DNA of 60,744 nucleotides. It comes from Clostridiales bacterium oral taxon 876 str. F0540 (GTDB lineage: Bacteria; Bacillota; Clostridia; Clostridiales; Clostridiaceae). Within the stretch, counting starts at the first letter, position 1. Each line of letters starts with the position of its first letter. The translations under genes were made by a program, and so were the position numbers. The DNA lies in the NCBI GenBank assembly GCA_000466585.1, contig KE993485.1, positions 1 to 60,744 on the forward strand, in the 5' to 3' direction. Shown in pieces: positions 24,859-32,703 of the stretch. The notes below the pieces were generated by a model that worked only from the letters and a program-made list of their open reading frames with translations, was not told where the DNA came from and ran no database searches.

Positions 24859-25332
24859 ATGAAGGAAATAGTTTTAGCAGCAGGATGCTTTTGGGGAGTT
24901 GAAGAATTCTTTGCAAGAATAAATGGAGTTATAGAAACCGATGTGGGATACGCTAACGGCAGAACTGAAAATCCTACCTACGAGCAGGTTTGCTATGAAA
25001 ATACAGGCTTTGCAGAGGTAGTTCATATTAAATATGATGAAACTATTTTACCTCTTGAAAAACTTTTAGATAAGTATTGGAGCATAATTAACCCAACTAC
25101 CTTAAACAGACAAGGAAATGATATAGGCAGTCAGTATAGAACAGGTATATATTACCTAAATGAAGAGGATTTGCGTACAATAGTAGAAAGCAAGGAAAGG
25201 ATACAGCATAACTACGAAAAAAGAGTGATTACAGAAATAAAGCCTCTTGAAAACTATTATAAGGCAGAACAGTATCACCAAAGATATTTAAAGAAAAACC
25301 CAGGTGGTTATTGCCACATAAAACTGGATTAG
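24859..25332 (+). CDS. msrA: Peptide methionine sulfoxide reductase MsrA
   Basis: Cytosolic repair enzyme of 157 aa that reduces the S epimer of methionine sulfoxide in proteins. The catalytic Cys is in AAGCFWGVEEFF near the N-terminus, followed by the family's VGYANG, YEQVCYENTGFAE, NPTTLNRQGNDIGSQYRTGIYY and a C-terminal YHQRYLKKNPGGYCH segment. The terminal Cys may act in recycling. The msrB gene is 15 kb away at 40082, so the two are not co-transcribed. Confidence 0.95.
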   Translation: MKEIVLAAGCFWGVEEFFARINGVIETDVGYANGRTENPTYEQVCYENTGFAEVVHIKYDETILPLEKLLDKYWSIINPTTLNRQGNDIGSQYRTGIYYLNEEDLRTIVESKERIQHNYEKRVITEIKPLENYYKAEQYHQRYLKKNPGGYCHIKLD

Positions 25333-25378
25333 AACAGAGAGATTATTGTAAAATATAAAGTTTTAATATATATTTTAT

Positions 25379-25491
25379 ATAGAGATAAAAACACAGTTCG
25401 GTTGGTAGTCCGGACCTGTATATGAATATAAAAATATTTACATATTTATATATAGCAGTAACCTTCCCTCCTGGGGTCGTCCGTTCTCTAT
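25379..25491 (+). ncRNA. yjdF-type riboswitch
   Basis: An outer stem ATAGAGA (25379-25385) / TCTCTAT (25485-25491) encloses a hairpin with ACAG/CTGT and CGG/CCG pairs around TTGGTAGT. An AT-rich arm follows, and then a conserved-looking CCTTCCCTCCTGGGGTCGTCCG stretch. It lies directly before a yjdF homologue, the usual host of the yjdF RNA, which is known to respond to azaaromatic compounds. Identification rests on fold, the remembered conserved segments and the downstream gene. Confidence 0.8.
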
Positions 25492-25521
25492 GATTCATGA
25501 ATTAATCAGGAGGAAAATAAA

Positions 25522-25938
25522 ATGAAAACACAAATCAAATTAACGGTATTTTTTGAGGGTATTTTTTGGGTAGGAGTTTTTGAAAAAATTTCTGAGGAAA
25601 AGTATGAAGCAGCAAGAGTAGTTTTTGGTTCAGAGCCAAAGGATTATGAAGTTTATGACTTTATTCTTAAAAATTTCAATAGAATAAACTTCAGCAGTTC
25701 TAAGGAGCTTGCAGCTATTGTAGAAAAAAGAATTAATCCTAAAAGACTACAAAGAGAGGTTAAAAAAGAAGTTGAAAGCTCTGGGGTTTCAACAAAGGCT
25801 CAGCTTGCTGTAAAAGAACAATACGAACAGTTAAAGCTTCAGCGCAAAAGACTTTCAAAGGAAGAAAAGGAAGAACAGTTAAATAGAAAGTTTGATTTGA
25901 GACAACATAAGAAAAAAGAAAAGCACAGGGGACATTAA
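25522..25938 (+). CDS. yjdF: YjdF family protein (DUF2992)
   Basis: Cytosolic protein of 138 aa of the YjdF/DUF2992 family. It starts with IKLTVFFEGIFWVGVFE, followed by EAARVVFGSEPKDYEVYDFIL and a long Lys/Arg/Glu-rich helical C-terminus ending RQHKKKEKHRGH, probably coiled or nucleic-acid binding. The function of the family is not established; it is controlled by a riboswitch that senses azaaromatics, which suggests a role in coping with toxic heterocycles. AGGAGG lies at 25508-25513, just after the riboswitch. Confidence 0.88.
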   Translation: MKTQIKLTVFFEGIFWVGVFEKISEEKYEAARVVFGSEPKDYEVYDFILKNFNRINFSSSKELAAIVEKRINPKRLQREVKKEVESSGVSTKAQLAVKEQYEQLKLQRKRLSKEEKEEQLNRKFDLRQHKKKEKHRGH

Positions 25939-25970
25939 GCGATAGGCTAGACTGCTTAGTAAACAAGGAT

Positions 25971-26016
25971 AAAAGACTTTGGTATTAGTTTTTATACTTT
26001 TGCTGAAGTCTTTTTG
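25971..26016 (+). terminator. Terminator after yjdF
   Basis: AAAAGACTT pairs with AAGTCTTTT across a longer AT-rich loop and runs into a short T tract. Confidence 0.65.
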
Positions 26017-26132
26017 TTACAGTAAAATTCGACTGAAAATTAAGAATAATGATATAAAATTTCTAAATATAGCAGGAAATAACATAAGAATAAAGAATAT
26101 ATAAATAACAATATAATAAAGAAGGTGTGGGT

Positions 26133-26828
26133 ATGGATTACGAGCTTAGAGAAAAGGAACTTGAAAATATTAAAAAATATGTAAACAAGATTTTCTTTAA
26201 TCAAATGCTGATGGATGAAGACTTAGTAGATGATCTTATACAGGATTCAAACTTTTACAGAGAAGTTTTTAACGATTGTCTCATTGAGGGTCAATACGAT
26301 GAAAACTATATAAAGCAAAGTCTTATCATGCAGCAAATTTGGTCTGTAACTGAAGGAAAACATACAGAGCTTTTCAAAACAATTAAAAACACACCAGCTA
26401 AAGTGCTTATAAATAAAATCAGCAGTATGCTTGATATTGCGGAGAAGGATCCCTATAATTATGATGCTGTATTAAATGCAGGTAAGATTACAGGTATTTT
26501 AGGGACTTCAATTTTATCTGAAATTTTACATAAATGCTATCCTAGCATATATCCTATAAAAAATAAAATAAGCTGTTTCTCAATGTCTTTCATATTGCAT
26601 GAGGATTTATGCTACGATTTAATAGATAATTTGAGCTACAGTGAATTTGTACAATACTCAGAAGTAATATCAAGAGCTATACTTGAGTATTTGGAAGAAA
26701 ACTATATTCATATCGATGATCGCTATGGATTTTGGTTTACATACAAGCTTTTCGAGGGAATCTATAATGAACCTGAGGTTTCAGAGAAGATAAAATTGCT
26801 TTCAAAAAAGAATTATAAATGGAATTGA
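26133..26828 (+). CDS. Hypothetical protein
   Basis: Cytosolic, acidic, largely helical protein of 231 aa that I do not recognise. No signal peptide or membrane segment is visible. Notable segments are FYREVFNDCLIEGQYDENYI, a central GKITGILGTSILSEIL helix and ENYIHIDDRYGFWFTYKLFEG near the end. The ATG at 26133 follows GAAGGTG; a GTG at 26127 is less likely. No operon partner is evident. Confidence 0.6.
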   Translation: MDYELREKELENIKKYVNKIFFNQMLMDEDLVDDLIQDSNFYREVFNDCLIEGQYDENYIKQSLIMQQIWSVTEGKHTELFKTIKNTPAKVLINKISSMLDIAEKDPYNYDAVLNAGKITGILGTSILSEILHKCYPSIYPIKNKISCFSMSFILHEDLCYDLIDNLSYSEFVQYSEVISRAILEYLEENYIHIDDRYGFWFTYKLFEGIYNEPEVSEKIKLLSKKNYKWN

Positions 26829-26973
26829 AAAAATACGCCGAAAAGCTGCTACATTTAGCCGGGCTCTCCTCTGCAGGCTGTTAAAAAGATTTTACTTAAT
26901 GAATAAATAAAATCCCTTTTTTGAGCTAGAATATATAATATTGCAATAAACTTTTATATGGAGGCTGTGCAAA

Positions 26974-27147
26974 ATGAAAACAACAAAGGATAATGGAAAA
27001 CTTAGAAGTTACTCCCAAAATGAAAGTTTTAATAGAATGTCACATCTAGATATTGAAACAACCTCAAGAGAAACTGCCGGCGGTGATAAAGAATTACTTA
27101 TCAAAGACATAAATGATGAAGATTATAACAATAAAGGTAACACATAG
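26974..27147 (+). CDS. Small hypothetical protein (57 aa)
   Basis: A short gene with GGAGG (26960-26964) 9 bp before the ATG, starting MKTTKDNGKLRSYSQNESFN and rich in Asn, Thr, Glu and Lys. It is hydrophilic, with no membrane segment, and I do not recognise it. Its stop codon lies inside the left arm of a hairpin shared with a convergent small gene, which makes an accidental frame unlikely. Size and composition would suit a small spore or stress protein, but there is no direct evidence. Confidence 0.55.
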   Translation: MKTTKDNGKLRSYSQNESFNRMSHLDIETTSRETAGGDKELLIKDINDEDYNNKGNT

Positions 27148-27163
27148 GCAGCAGCCTATGTGT
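27140..27163. terminator. Shared terminator overlapping two convergent stop codons
   Basis: ACACATAGGC (27140-27149) pairs perfectly with GCCTATGTGT (27154-27163) around AGCA. The TAG of the plus-strand small gene (27145-27147) and the TAG of the minus-strand small gene (27156-27158) both lie in the stem, and T/A tracts flank it on the sides needed. Confidence 0.85.
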
Positions 27164-27311
27164 TTAAATTTTTCTTAGCACCTTTTTTTCCTTTTGAGGT
27201 ATCTATCTCAGTAGTGCCAAGTCCCATCTGTTTGTTATTTGGTCTGGTACGTTTAGGTATTGATGTTGATGTTTCAGTATAATTGTTAATTAATTGTGAT
27301 CTGTCAGCCAT
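27156..27311 (-). CDS. Small basic hypothetical protein (51 aa)
   Basis: A short gene with GGAGGTGAC before its ATG at 27311, starting MADRSQLINNYTETSTSIPK and ending in a Lys-rich tail. It is very hydrophilic and basic, and I do not recognise it. It converges with the 57-aa gene on a common terminator. Basic small proteins of this kind in clostridia are often sporulation-linked; that is only an analogy. Between 27311 and 27485 I see only AT-rich sequence. Confidence 0.55.
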   Translation of the reverse strand: MADRSQLINNYTETSTSIPKRTRPNNKQMGLGTTEIDTSKGKKGAKKNLNT

Positions 27312-27484
27312 TATAGTCACCTCCATAGCTTTAGGATGTGTATTAAATGATAAATTATAATTGGATAACCTAAAAGTATTATGATAGATTTTCTTAATTT
27401 AACAAAAAGTTCTATAATCATATTTGATGTTATTTTATTTTATTGCTATCATATTTATAATGTAAAACTATAGGAAATTGGTCT

Positions 27485-27732
27485 AAAGTCTTAAATAAAC
27501 TTCAACGGGAATCTTGCGAATACTAGTGAGTGCTCCAAGATTTATAGTTTTTCTAGTGAAAGAAAGTAAAAGCTCTAAATGAGCTTTTGCAAGTAATTTT
27601 CGAGGGGAGCGAGAGTTTTAAATTACTCAGTGTTTCGACTAAAAGGAGGTAAAAGCCCTAAATGGGCTTTTACGAGTAATTTTTGAGCGGAGCGAGAGTT
27701 TTAAATTACTCAGTGTTTCCGACTAAAAGGAG
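27485..27732 (+). repeat. Three tandem SD-flanked double-hairpin repeat units (first one decayed)
   Basis: Unit 1 (about 27485-27566) is eroded but keeps GGGAATCTT / AAGATTT arms and AGTGAAAG. Unit 2 (27567-27649) has an AAAAGCTC / GAGCTTTT hairpin with TAAAT loop, AGTAATTT / AAATTACT arms and terminal AAAAGGAGG. Unit 3 (27645-27732) has a TAAAAGCCC / GGGCTTTTA hairpin with TAAAT loop, GAGTAATTT / AAATTACTC arms and terminal AAAAGGAG. Units 2 and 3 share the GGAGG at their junction. The last GGAG is the ribosome-binding site for the gene at 27739. Confidence 0.88.
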
Positions 27733-27738
27733 AAAAAA

Positions 27739-28719
27739 ATGAATAAACCTAAAGTATACATAGCCAGCAGTATCCATGAGGAGGTACTGAATTATATAAG
27801 TAAATACTGTGATTATGAAATTTGGGATAAAGAAGGTAGTATATCAAGAGATGAATTAAAGCAAAAGCTTAAGGATAAAGCTGGTGTAATGCATACAGGT
27901 ATAAAAATTGACGAAGATTTGCTTCAGCATGCGCCTAACTTAAAGGTAGTAAGCAACATAACAGTTGGTTATAATAATTTTGATATAGATGCTATGAAAA
28001 AAAGAAAGGTTATAGGCACAAACACTCCTTATGTATTAGATGATACTGTAGCAGATTTAATTTTCGGACTTATTTTATCTGCAGCGAGGAGGATTACAGA
28101 ACTAGACAGATATGTTAAGGATGGAAATTGGAAGTCAAGCGATGATAAAAATCTTTACGGCACAGATGTTCATCATACAACCCTTGGTATCATAGGAATG
28201 GGAAGAATAGGTGAGGCAGTAGCTAAAAGAGCAAAACTCGGCTTTGACATGGACGTGATTTACTATAATAGAAAAAGAAAAGAAGAAACTGAGAAAAAGC
28301 TTGGAGTAAGATATTCAGATATGGATACTATACTCGGGAAATCTGATTTTATAGTACTTATGACTCCGCTTACTAAGGATACTTATCATATGTTAGATGC
28401 TGAGCAGTTTAATAAAATGAAAAACACTGCTATTTTCATAAATGCATCAAGAGGTCAGACTGTTAATGAGGAAGCTTTAACAGAAGCATTAATAAATAAA
28501 AAGATACTCGCTGCAGGGCTTGATGTATATGAAATAGAACCGGTGGATAAAGAGAACCCTCTTTTAAAAATGAAGAATGTAGTTGCGCTTCCTCATATAG
28601 GTTCAGCCACAGCAAGAACTCGTTTTGATATGGCTATGACTGCAGCTGAAAATTTGGTTAAGGGAGTGCTTGGAGAAGTTCCCAAGTACGTTGTACCGGA
28701 ATTAAAGGATTTAATATAA
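27739..28719 (+). CDS. D-isomer 2-hydroxyacid dehydrogenase (glyoxylate/hydroxypyruvate reductase type)
   Basis: Cytosolic NAD(P)H-dependent oxidoreductase of 326 aa. It has the Rossmann motif TLGIIGMGRIGEAVAKRA, the catalytic Arg in INASRGQTVNEEAL, the Glu in YEIEPV and the His in VALPHIGSAT, in the order expected of this family. GyaR-like glyoxylate/hydroxypyruvate reductase is the closest type, though D-lactate or related 2-ketoacids cannot be excluded. The ribosome-binding site comes from the last of three tandem repeats upstream, so translation of this gene depends on that element. Confidence 0.88.
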   Translation: MNKPKVYIASSIHEEVLNYISKYCDYEIWDKEGSISRDELKQKLKDKAGVMHTGIKIDEDLLQHAPNLKVVSNITVGYNNFDIDAMKKRKVIGTNTPYVLDDTVADLIFGLILSAARRITELDRYVKDGNWKSSDDKNLYGTDVHHTTLGIIGMGRIGEAVAKRAKLGFDMDVIYYNRKRKEETEKKLGVRYSDMDTILGKSDFIVLMTPLTKDTYHMLDAEQFNKMKNTAIFINASRGQTVNEEALTEALINKKILAAGLDVYEIEPVDKENPLLKMKNVVALPHIGSATARTRFDMAMTAAENLVKGVLGEVPKYVVPELKDLI

Positions 28720-28726
28720 TAGGATA

Positions 28727-28795
28727 ATAGACATTTATGGGCTTTTGCGAGTAGAGACGAGCAATCTTAAACTACCCAATGCTCCAGAAAGGTGA
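28727..28795 (+). repeat. Decayed SD-flanked repeat upstream of dus
   Basis: Remnants recognisable by comparison with other copies are GGGCTTTTGCGAGTAG, a short ACGAGCAATCTTAAAC centre, CTACCC, and CCAATGCTCCAGAAAGGTG in place of the CCAGTGTT...GTGAAAGGAG end. Half of hairpin 1 is lost and hairpin 2 is reduced. Its AAAGGTG remains the ribosome-binding site of the next gene. Confidence 0.6.
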
Positions 28796-28800
28796 AAAAA

Positions 28801-29820
28801 ATGAACGCAAAGATAAGTATTGCTCCAATGGTAGATAGAACAGATAGACACTTTAGATATTTTTCTAGAATAATGACAAAGGAAACTCTTTTATATACAG
28901 AAATGATAACAGCTCAAGCCATACTGAATGGCGATAGAAATAGACTTCTGGATTTCAATCCTATTGAAAAGCCTTTAGCTCTTCAGATAGCAGGCTGTAA
29001 CCCAAGGGAAATTTACGAGGCTGTAAAAATAGCAGAGGCTTGGGATTATGATGAAATAAACCTTAATGCAGGCTGCCCTTCTGACAGAGTTGCAGGCAAT
29101 GAAATGGGGGCAGTTTTAATGGCTTACCCACATTTGGTAGCTGAAATGGTTGAAGCTATGAGGAAGGCAACTAATAAGCCAGTTACTGTAAAAAACAGAA
29201 TAGGAATAGAAGGAAAAAATGTGTTACCAAAAAGCTTTGAAAGAACTTTATTAGATAAATATGAGGACATGGATAACTTTATAGATATAGTATCAAAGGC
29301 CGGTGCGAATACCTTTATTATTCATGCCAGGATTGCAATACTTGAAGGGTTAAGCCCAAAGGAGAACAGAGAGATACCACCAATAAGATATGAAGATGTC
29401 TATAGATTTAAAAAGGAGCATCCTAATTTAAATATAGTAATAAATGGAGGCATAAGAACAAAAGAAGGCATTAAAAAACATCTTGAGCTTGTAGATGGGG
29501 TTATGATTGGACGCGAGGCTTACGAAAACCCATATTTTCTAACCTGCTTTGATGACTTCTTTCCTGGAAAAATCTCTGAAGGAATTACAAGAAGACAGAT
29601 TTTAGAAAGATTTATCCCTTATGTTGAGGAAGAAGAGAAAAAAGGAAATTCTATTAATTCCCTTTTAAGGCATACTCTTAATCTCTTTTATGAGAAAAAA
29701 GGAAGCAGACTATTTAAGCAGCTTATAACACCTCCTTATGAAAAAGGAATGAATAGCGGCAAAATACTAAATAAGGCTCTGAAGCTGCTTCCACAAGAAA
29801 TCCTTGATGAAGAACTATAA
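28801..29820 (+). CDS. tRNA-dihydrouridine synthase (DusA-like)
   Basis: Cytosolic flavoenzyme of 339 aa that reduces uridine to dihydrouridine in tRNA. The sequence begins ISIAPMVDRTDRHFRYFSRI and has the catalytic Cys in NLNAGCPSDRV, KPVTVKNRIGI, an FIIHAR strand and INGGIRT plus GVMIGREAYENP phosphate-binding loops of the FMN TIM barrel. APMVD...YTEMITAQAI is typical of the DusA subfamily, which is less common than DusB in Gram-positives. The start is set at the ATG at 28801 after AAGGTG rather than the GTG at 28792. Confidence 0.88.
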   Translation: MNAKISIAPMVDRTDRHFRYFSRIMTKETLLYTEMITAQAILNGDRNRLLDFNPIEKPLALQIAGCNPREIYEAVKIAEAWDYDEINLNAGCPSDRVAGNEMGAVLMAYPHLVAEMVEAMRKATNKPVTVKNRIGIEGKNVLPKSFERTLLDKYEDMDNFIDIVSKAGANTFIIHARIAILEGLSPKENREIPPIRYEDVYRFKKEHPNLNIVINGGIRTKEGIKKHLELVDGVMIGREAYENPYFLTCFDDFFPGKISEGITRRQILERFIPYVEEEEKKGNSINSLLRHTLNLFYEKKGSRLFKQLITPPYEKGMNSGKILNKALKLLPQEILDEEL

Positions 29821-29835
29821 ATTTAATAAAGAAAA

Positions 29836-29935
29836 TCCCGTAAAGTACTAAAAACAAACCATTAGAGAGTATTGAAGAGCATACTTCAAGTGAAATACTT
29901 TAACCCTTGAAAATAAAGGAATTACGGCGATTTGG
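29836..29935 (+). ncRNA. Possible structured leader of the KimA-like gene
   Basis: CCGTAA (29838-29843) pairs with TTACGG (29922-29927). Inside, AGTATT / AATACT and GAAG / CTTC form a hairpin. It ends about 100 bp before the start at 30027. I looked for the c-di-AMP (ydaO) riboswitch usual for this gene family and do not see its conserved segments on this strand. Cis-regulation is an inference. Confidence 0.35.
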
Positions 29936-30026
29936 CACCAATTCACTTCGTTGAATATATATAGATGAGGTACTATAATTGTTATATTATATAGGTTTTG
30001 GTTTATTTTATCAGGGGGAATAATAT

Positions 30027-31952
30027 ATGGTTAGAGAATTAAAACAATTGCTCATTGGAGCACCTTTAAAGAATGTGGATTTAAAGGATGAAAAGTATAA
30101 TGTACGCTGGGGACTTCCAATCCTTTCAAGTGACGCTATTTCATCCGTTGCCTACGCCGGTGAGGAAATGCTTCTTGTAATGATACCTGTTATTGGTCTT
30201 ATGTCCTATAAGTACGTGTTTTATATATCATTGGCTATCATAGGCTTACTAACACTGCTTATGCTTTCATACAGGCAGACTATTGATAACTACCCAAACG
30301 GTGGTGGTGCTTATATTGTTGCAAAAGAAAATTTGGGAGTATTTGCTGGGGTTACAGCAGGAGCTGCACTTTCCATTGATTATATTATGACTGTGGCAGT
30401 AAGTGTCTCCTCAGGAGTTGCTCAGCTTGCTTCTGCCTTCGAAGCCTTAAGGCCCTATGTAGTACCAGTAAGCGTGATTCTTGTTATTTTACTTATGATA
30501 GGAAACCTTAGAGGTATTAGAGAATCTTCAAAAATGTTTGGACTGCCTGCTTACTTATTTATATTTGCAGTACTCAGCATGCTCGTAGTTGGATTTTATA
30601 AATATTTCACCGGGGTTCCAATAAGTGAACCAAAGGTTTCAAGCAGCTATTATGGAACAGCTACTTCAGTTTCACTTATATTAATTTTACGTGCTTTTTC
30701 AAACGGATGTACAGCATTAACAGGGGTTGAAGCTGTAAGCAACGCAGTTCCAAATTTTAAAGATCCCTCAACTAAAAACGCTAAAAAAGTTCTTTTGCTG
30801 TTATCTATTATTATATTTATATTATTTGGAGGTACATCAATACTTGCCAATATATATCATGCTACACCGGGAGCAGGTCATCAGACAGTGCTTGTTCAAA
30901 TGGCTGATCAGATTTTTGGACGTGCTACCCTTTTAAACTCTGTAATGTTCTATTTTATTACTGCAATGCTGTTTCTAATATTAGTACTGGCTGCAAATAC
31001 AGCTTTTTCAGGCTTTCCAATGCTTGTATCGGTAATGGCAAGCGAGGGCTTTGTTCCAAGGCAGCTTAAGATGCGAGGAGATAGGCTAAGTTATTCAAAT
31101 GGAATAATAATACTTGCGGCTGCAGCAGCACTACTTATAATTATATTCGATGCCAAGGTTTCTTCACTTATGGGGCTTTATGCAGTAGGTGTATTTATTT
31201 CCTTTACACTGTCGCAGACAGGAATGCTTTTTAGATGGTTTAGAAATAAAGGAAAGCACTGGCATGTTAAAGCCTTAATTAATGGAGCCGGAGCATTAGT
31301 CACAGGTGTAGCTGTAATAATTATCGCCATAACTAAGTTTAATGAAGGTGCATGGATAGTAGTTATCGTTATTCCTATTTTGATGCTTCTTATGCTCAAG
31401 GTGAAAAAACATTATGTTGCACTTGCAAAGCAGCTTAAGATAAATCAAAATGAATACGAAACAATAGACATATCAAGAGACCATTATAGAAACAGGGTTA
31501 TAGTGCCTATAGAAAGTATCAACAAATCAAGTATACGTGCTCTTAGATATGCCAAAACGATTTCAGATAATGTAACAGCCTTCAGCATAGCTATTGATGA
31601 CGAAGCTGAACAAAAGTTAAAGGATAATTATGCAAAGATAAAAACAGACATACCACTTATAGTAAAGTATTCTCCTTTTAGAAAGGTTATCGAACCTCTA
31701 CTTGAATTTATTAAATCGGAAGAATACGACTATAAGCCGGGTGATATTATAACAGTAATACTTCCGCAGTTTGCTGTGAAAAAGTGGTGGCACAAGCTTC
31801 TTCACAACGGAACAAGAATATTTATTGAGAGGGAGCTTATGAAGCATAAGCATATAGTTGTATCAACTATACCGCTTCAACTGAACGATGATGACGATAT
31901 AATTAATTCGCCAAAGTATAATCCTACCCATGAAAAACCTTGGGAGATGTAA
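30027..31952 (+). CDS. KimA-like potassium importer (APC-superfamily permease)
   Basis: Membrane protein of 641 aa with about 12 transmembrane segments (residues about 30-460) and a C-terminal cytosolic domain of about 150 aa. The N-terminus LPILSSDAISSVAYAGEEML, the NYPNGGGAYIVAKENLG loop and the C-terminal USP-like alpha/beta part (RVIVPIESINKSSIRALRYA) match the KimA/YdaO-type H+-coupled K+ importers, formerly annotated as amino acid permeases. The start ATG at 30027 follows AGGGGG. A perfect 15-bp terminator follows. Confidence 0.82.
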   Translation: MVRELKQLLIGAPLKNVDLKDEKYNVRWGLPILSSDAISSVAYAGEEMLLVMIPVIGLMSYKYVFYISLAIIGLLTLLMLSYRQTIDNYPNGGGAYIVAKENLGVFAGVTAGAALSIDYIMTVAVSVSSGVAQLASAFEALRPYVVPVSVILVILLMIGNLRGIRESSKMFGLPAYLFIFAVLSMLVVGFYKYFTGVPISEPKVSSSYYGTATSVSLILILRAFSNGCTALTGVEAVSNAVPNFKDPSTKNAKKVLLLLSIIIFILFGGTSILANIYHATPGAGHQTVLVQMADQIFGRATLLNSVMFYFITAMLFLILVLAANTAFSGFPMLVSVMASEGFVPRQLKMRGDRLSYSNGIIILAAAAALLIIIFDAKVSSLMGLYAVGVFISFTLSQTGMLFRWFRNKGKHWHVKALINGAGALVTGVAVIIIAITKFNEGAWIVVIVIPILMLLMLKVKKHYVALAKQLKINQNEYETIDISRDHYRNRVIVPIESINKSSIRALRYAKTISDNVTAFSIAIDDEAEQKLKDNYAKIKTDIPLIVKYSPFRKVIEPLLEFIKSEEYDYKPGDIITVILPQFAVKKWWHKLLHNGTRIFIERELMKHKHIVVSTIPLQLNDDDDIINSPKYNPTHEKPWEM

Positions 31953-31963
31953 TACTTAACTAA

Positions 31964-32004
31964 GGGGCAGAAATTATACAACTTAGTATAATTTCTGCCC
32001 TTTA
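31964..32004. terminator. Strong terminator between convergent genes
   Basis: A perfect 15-bp stem (31965-31979 with 31986-32000, GGGCAGAAATTATAC arms) with a 6-nt loop, followed by TTTATT. It separates the KimA-like gene from the minus-strand SOS-box gene. Confidence 0.9.
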
Positions 32005-32021
32005 TTAATTAAAGCTCCGGT

Positions 32022-32477
32022 TTATACAGATTTCCTCTGATTTTTTAAGCTGCTGATTAGAAGATTAATTTCATGCATACTGTATTTTTTATCAGGAAGG
32101 GTTTCATTTTTAACCATATCCATAAGATATCTTGCATAGAATATCTGCTTTTGAGTAGCCGGTTTGTCCATGTAATTTCTTGAAGGCTTTACTTCAGAAA
32201 CTTCTTCCTTTTCAGCAATATTATAAGCTTCCTTTAAAAAAATGTCCTCCATTGTAGAAAGCAAATCTTTATAAAGTTCCTCATCAATCAATAAAAAATC
32301 ATAATATTTCTTTCCTTGATTAGTGCTTATATATCTGCTTTTCCAAATATTGAATGCAGTTGCATATTCTAAAACTTCCACCTTTTCAGGATTTAGCTTA
32401 ATGAGCTTTTGAGCTATTCTTCTCATAGATGCTTTTATCTGGTTCTTTACCGAGGCTTCAAGTGATTTAAACTTCAT
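32022..32477 (-). CDS. Hypothetical protein under a LexA-type box
   Basis: Cytosolic, helical, Lys-rich protein of 151 aa, not recognised. Near residue 108 it has PATQKQIFYARYLMD. This resembles the 'ATxKQ..Y...L' motif seen at the end of several phage and host recombination or DNA-annealing proteins, followed by SMHEINLLISSL as in those tails. The promoter region carries GAAC-GTAT-GTTC, a consensus LexA box, right over the expected transcription start. DNA repair or phage-related work under SOS control is therefore plausible but unproven. GGAGGTC precedes the ATG. Confidence 0.65.
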   Translation of the reverse strand: MKFKSLEASVKNQIKASMRRIAQKLIKLNPEKVEVLEYATAFNIWKSRYISTNQGKKYYDFLLIDEELYKDLLSTMEDIFLKEAYNIAEKEEVSEVKPSRNYMDKPATQKQIFYARYLMDMVKNETLPDKKYSMHEINLLISSLKNQRKSV

Positions 32478-32501
32478 ATAAAGACCTCCTAAATATAATT
32501 T

Positions 32502-32522
32502 AGAACGTATGTTCTGATTATA
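32502..32522 (-). promoter_or_regulatory. LexA/SOS box and -10 element
   Basis: AGAAC-GTAT-GTTCT (32502-32515) is a perfect-arm palindrome matching GAAC-N4-GTTC, the LexA box of Firmicutes. On the minus strand TATAATC (32516-32522) directly precedes it, so LexA would cover the -10/+1 region. It lies 25 bp upstream of the 32477 start. Confidence 0.75.
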
Positions 32523-32703
32523 TTTTACAATATTTTTAGAAAATTGTCACAAGAAAATTAATGGAAAAAGCTTAGTAATTTAATGTATTTTTTCTGTATT
32601 TAAATAAAGTATAATAAATAATAAAATATAATTAGTGAGAAGCGCATAATATTTTAAATGCGTCATACTAAAAATATCAAGGCTGTTGATTGGAAGTGTT
32701 TAA

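Noticed and set aside
27485..27732. CRISPR array suggested by repeated hairpin units
   Set aside because: Units are directly adjacent and about 85-90 bp long with no unique spacers and no cas genes; they belong to the SD-flanked repeat family.
29836..29935. c-di-AMP (ydaO) riboswitch before the KimA-like gene
   Set aside because: The conserved ydaO segments are not present on the coding strand and the fold is too small.
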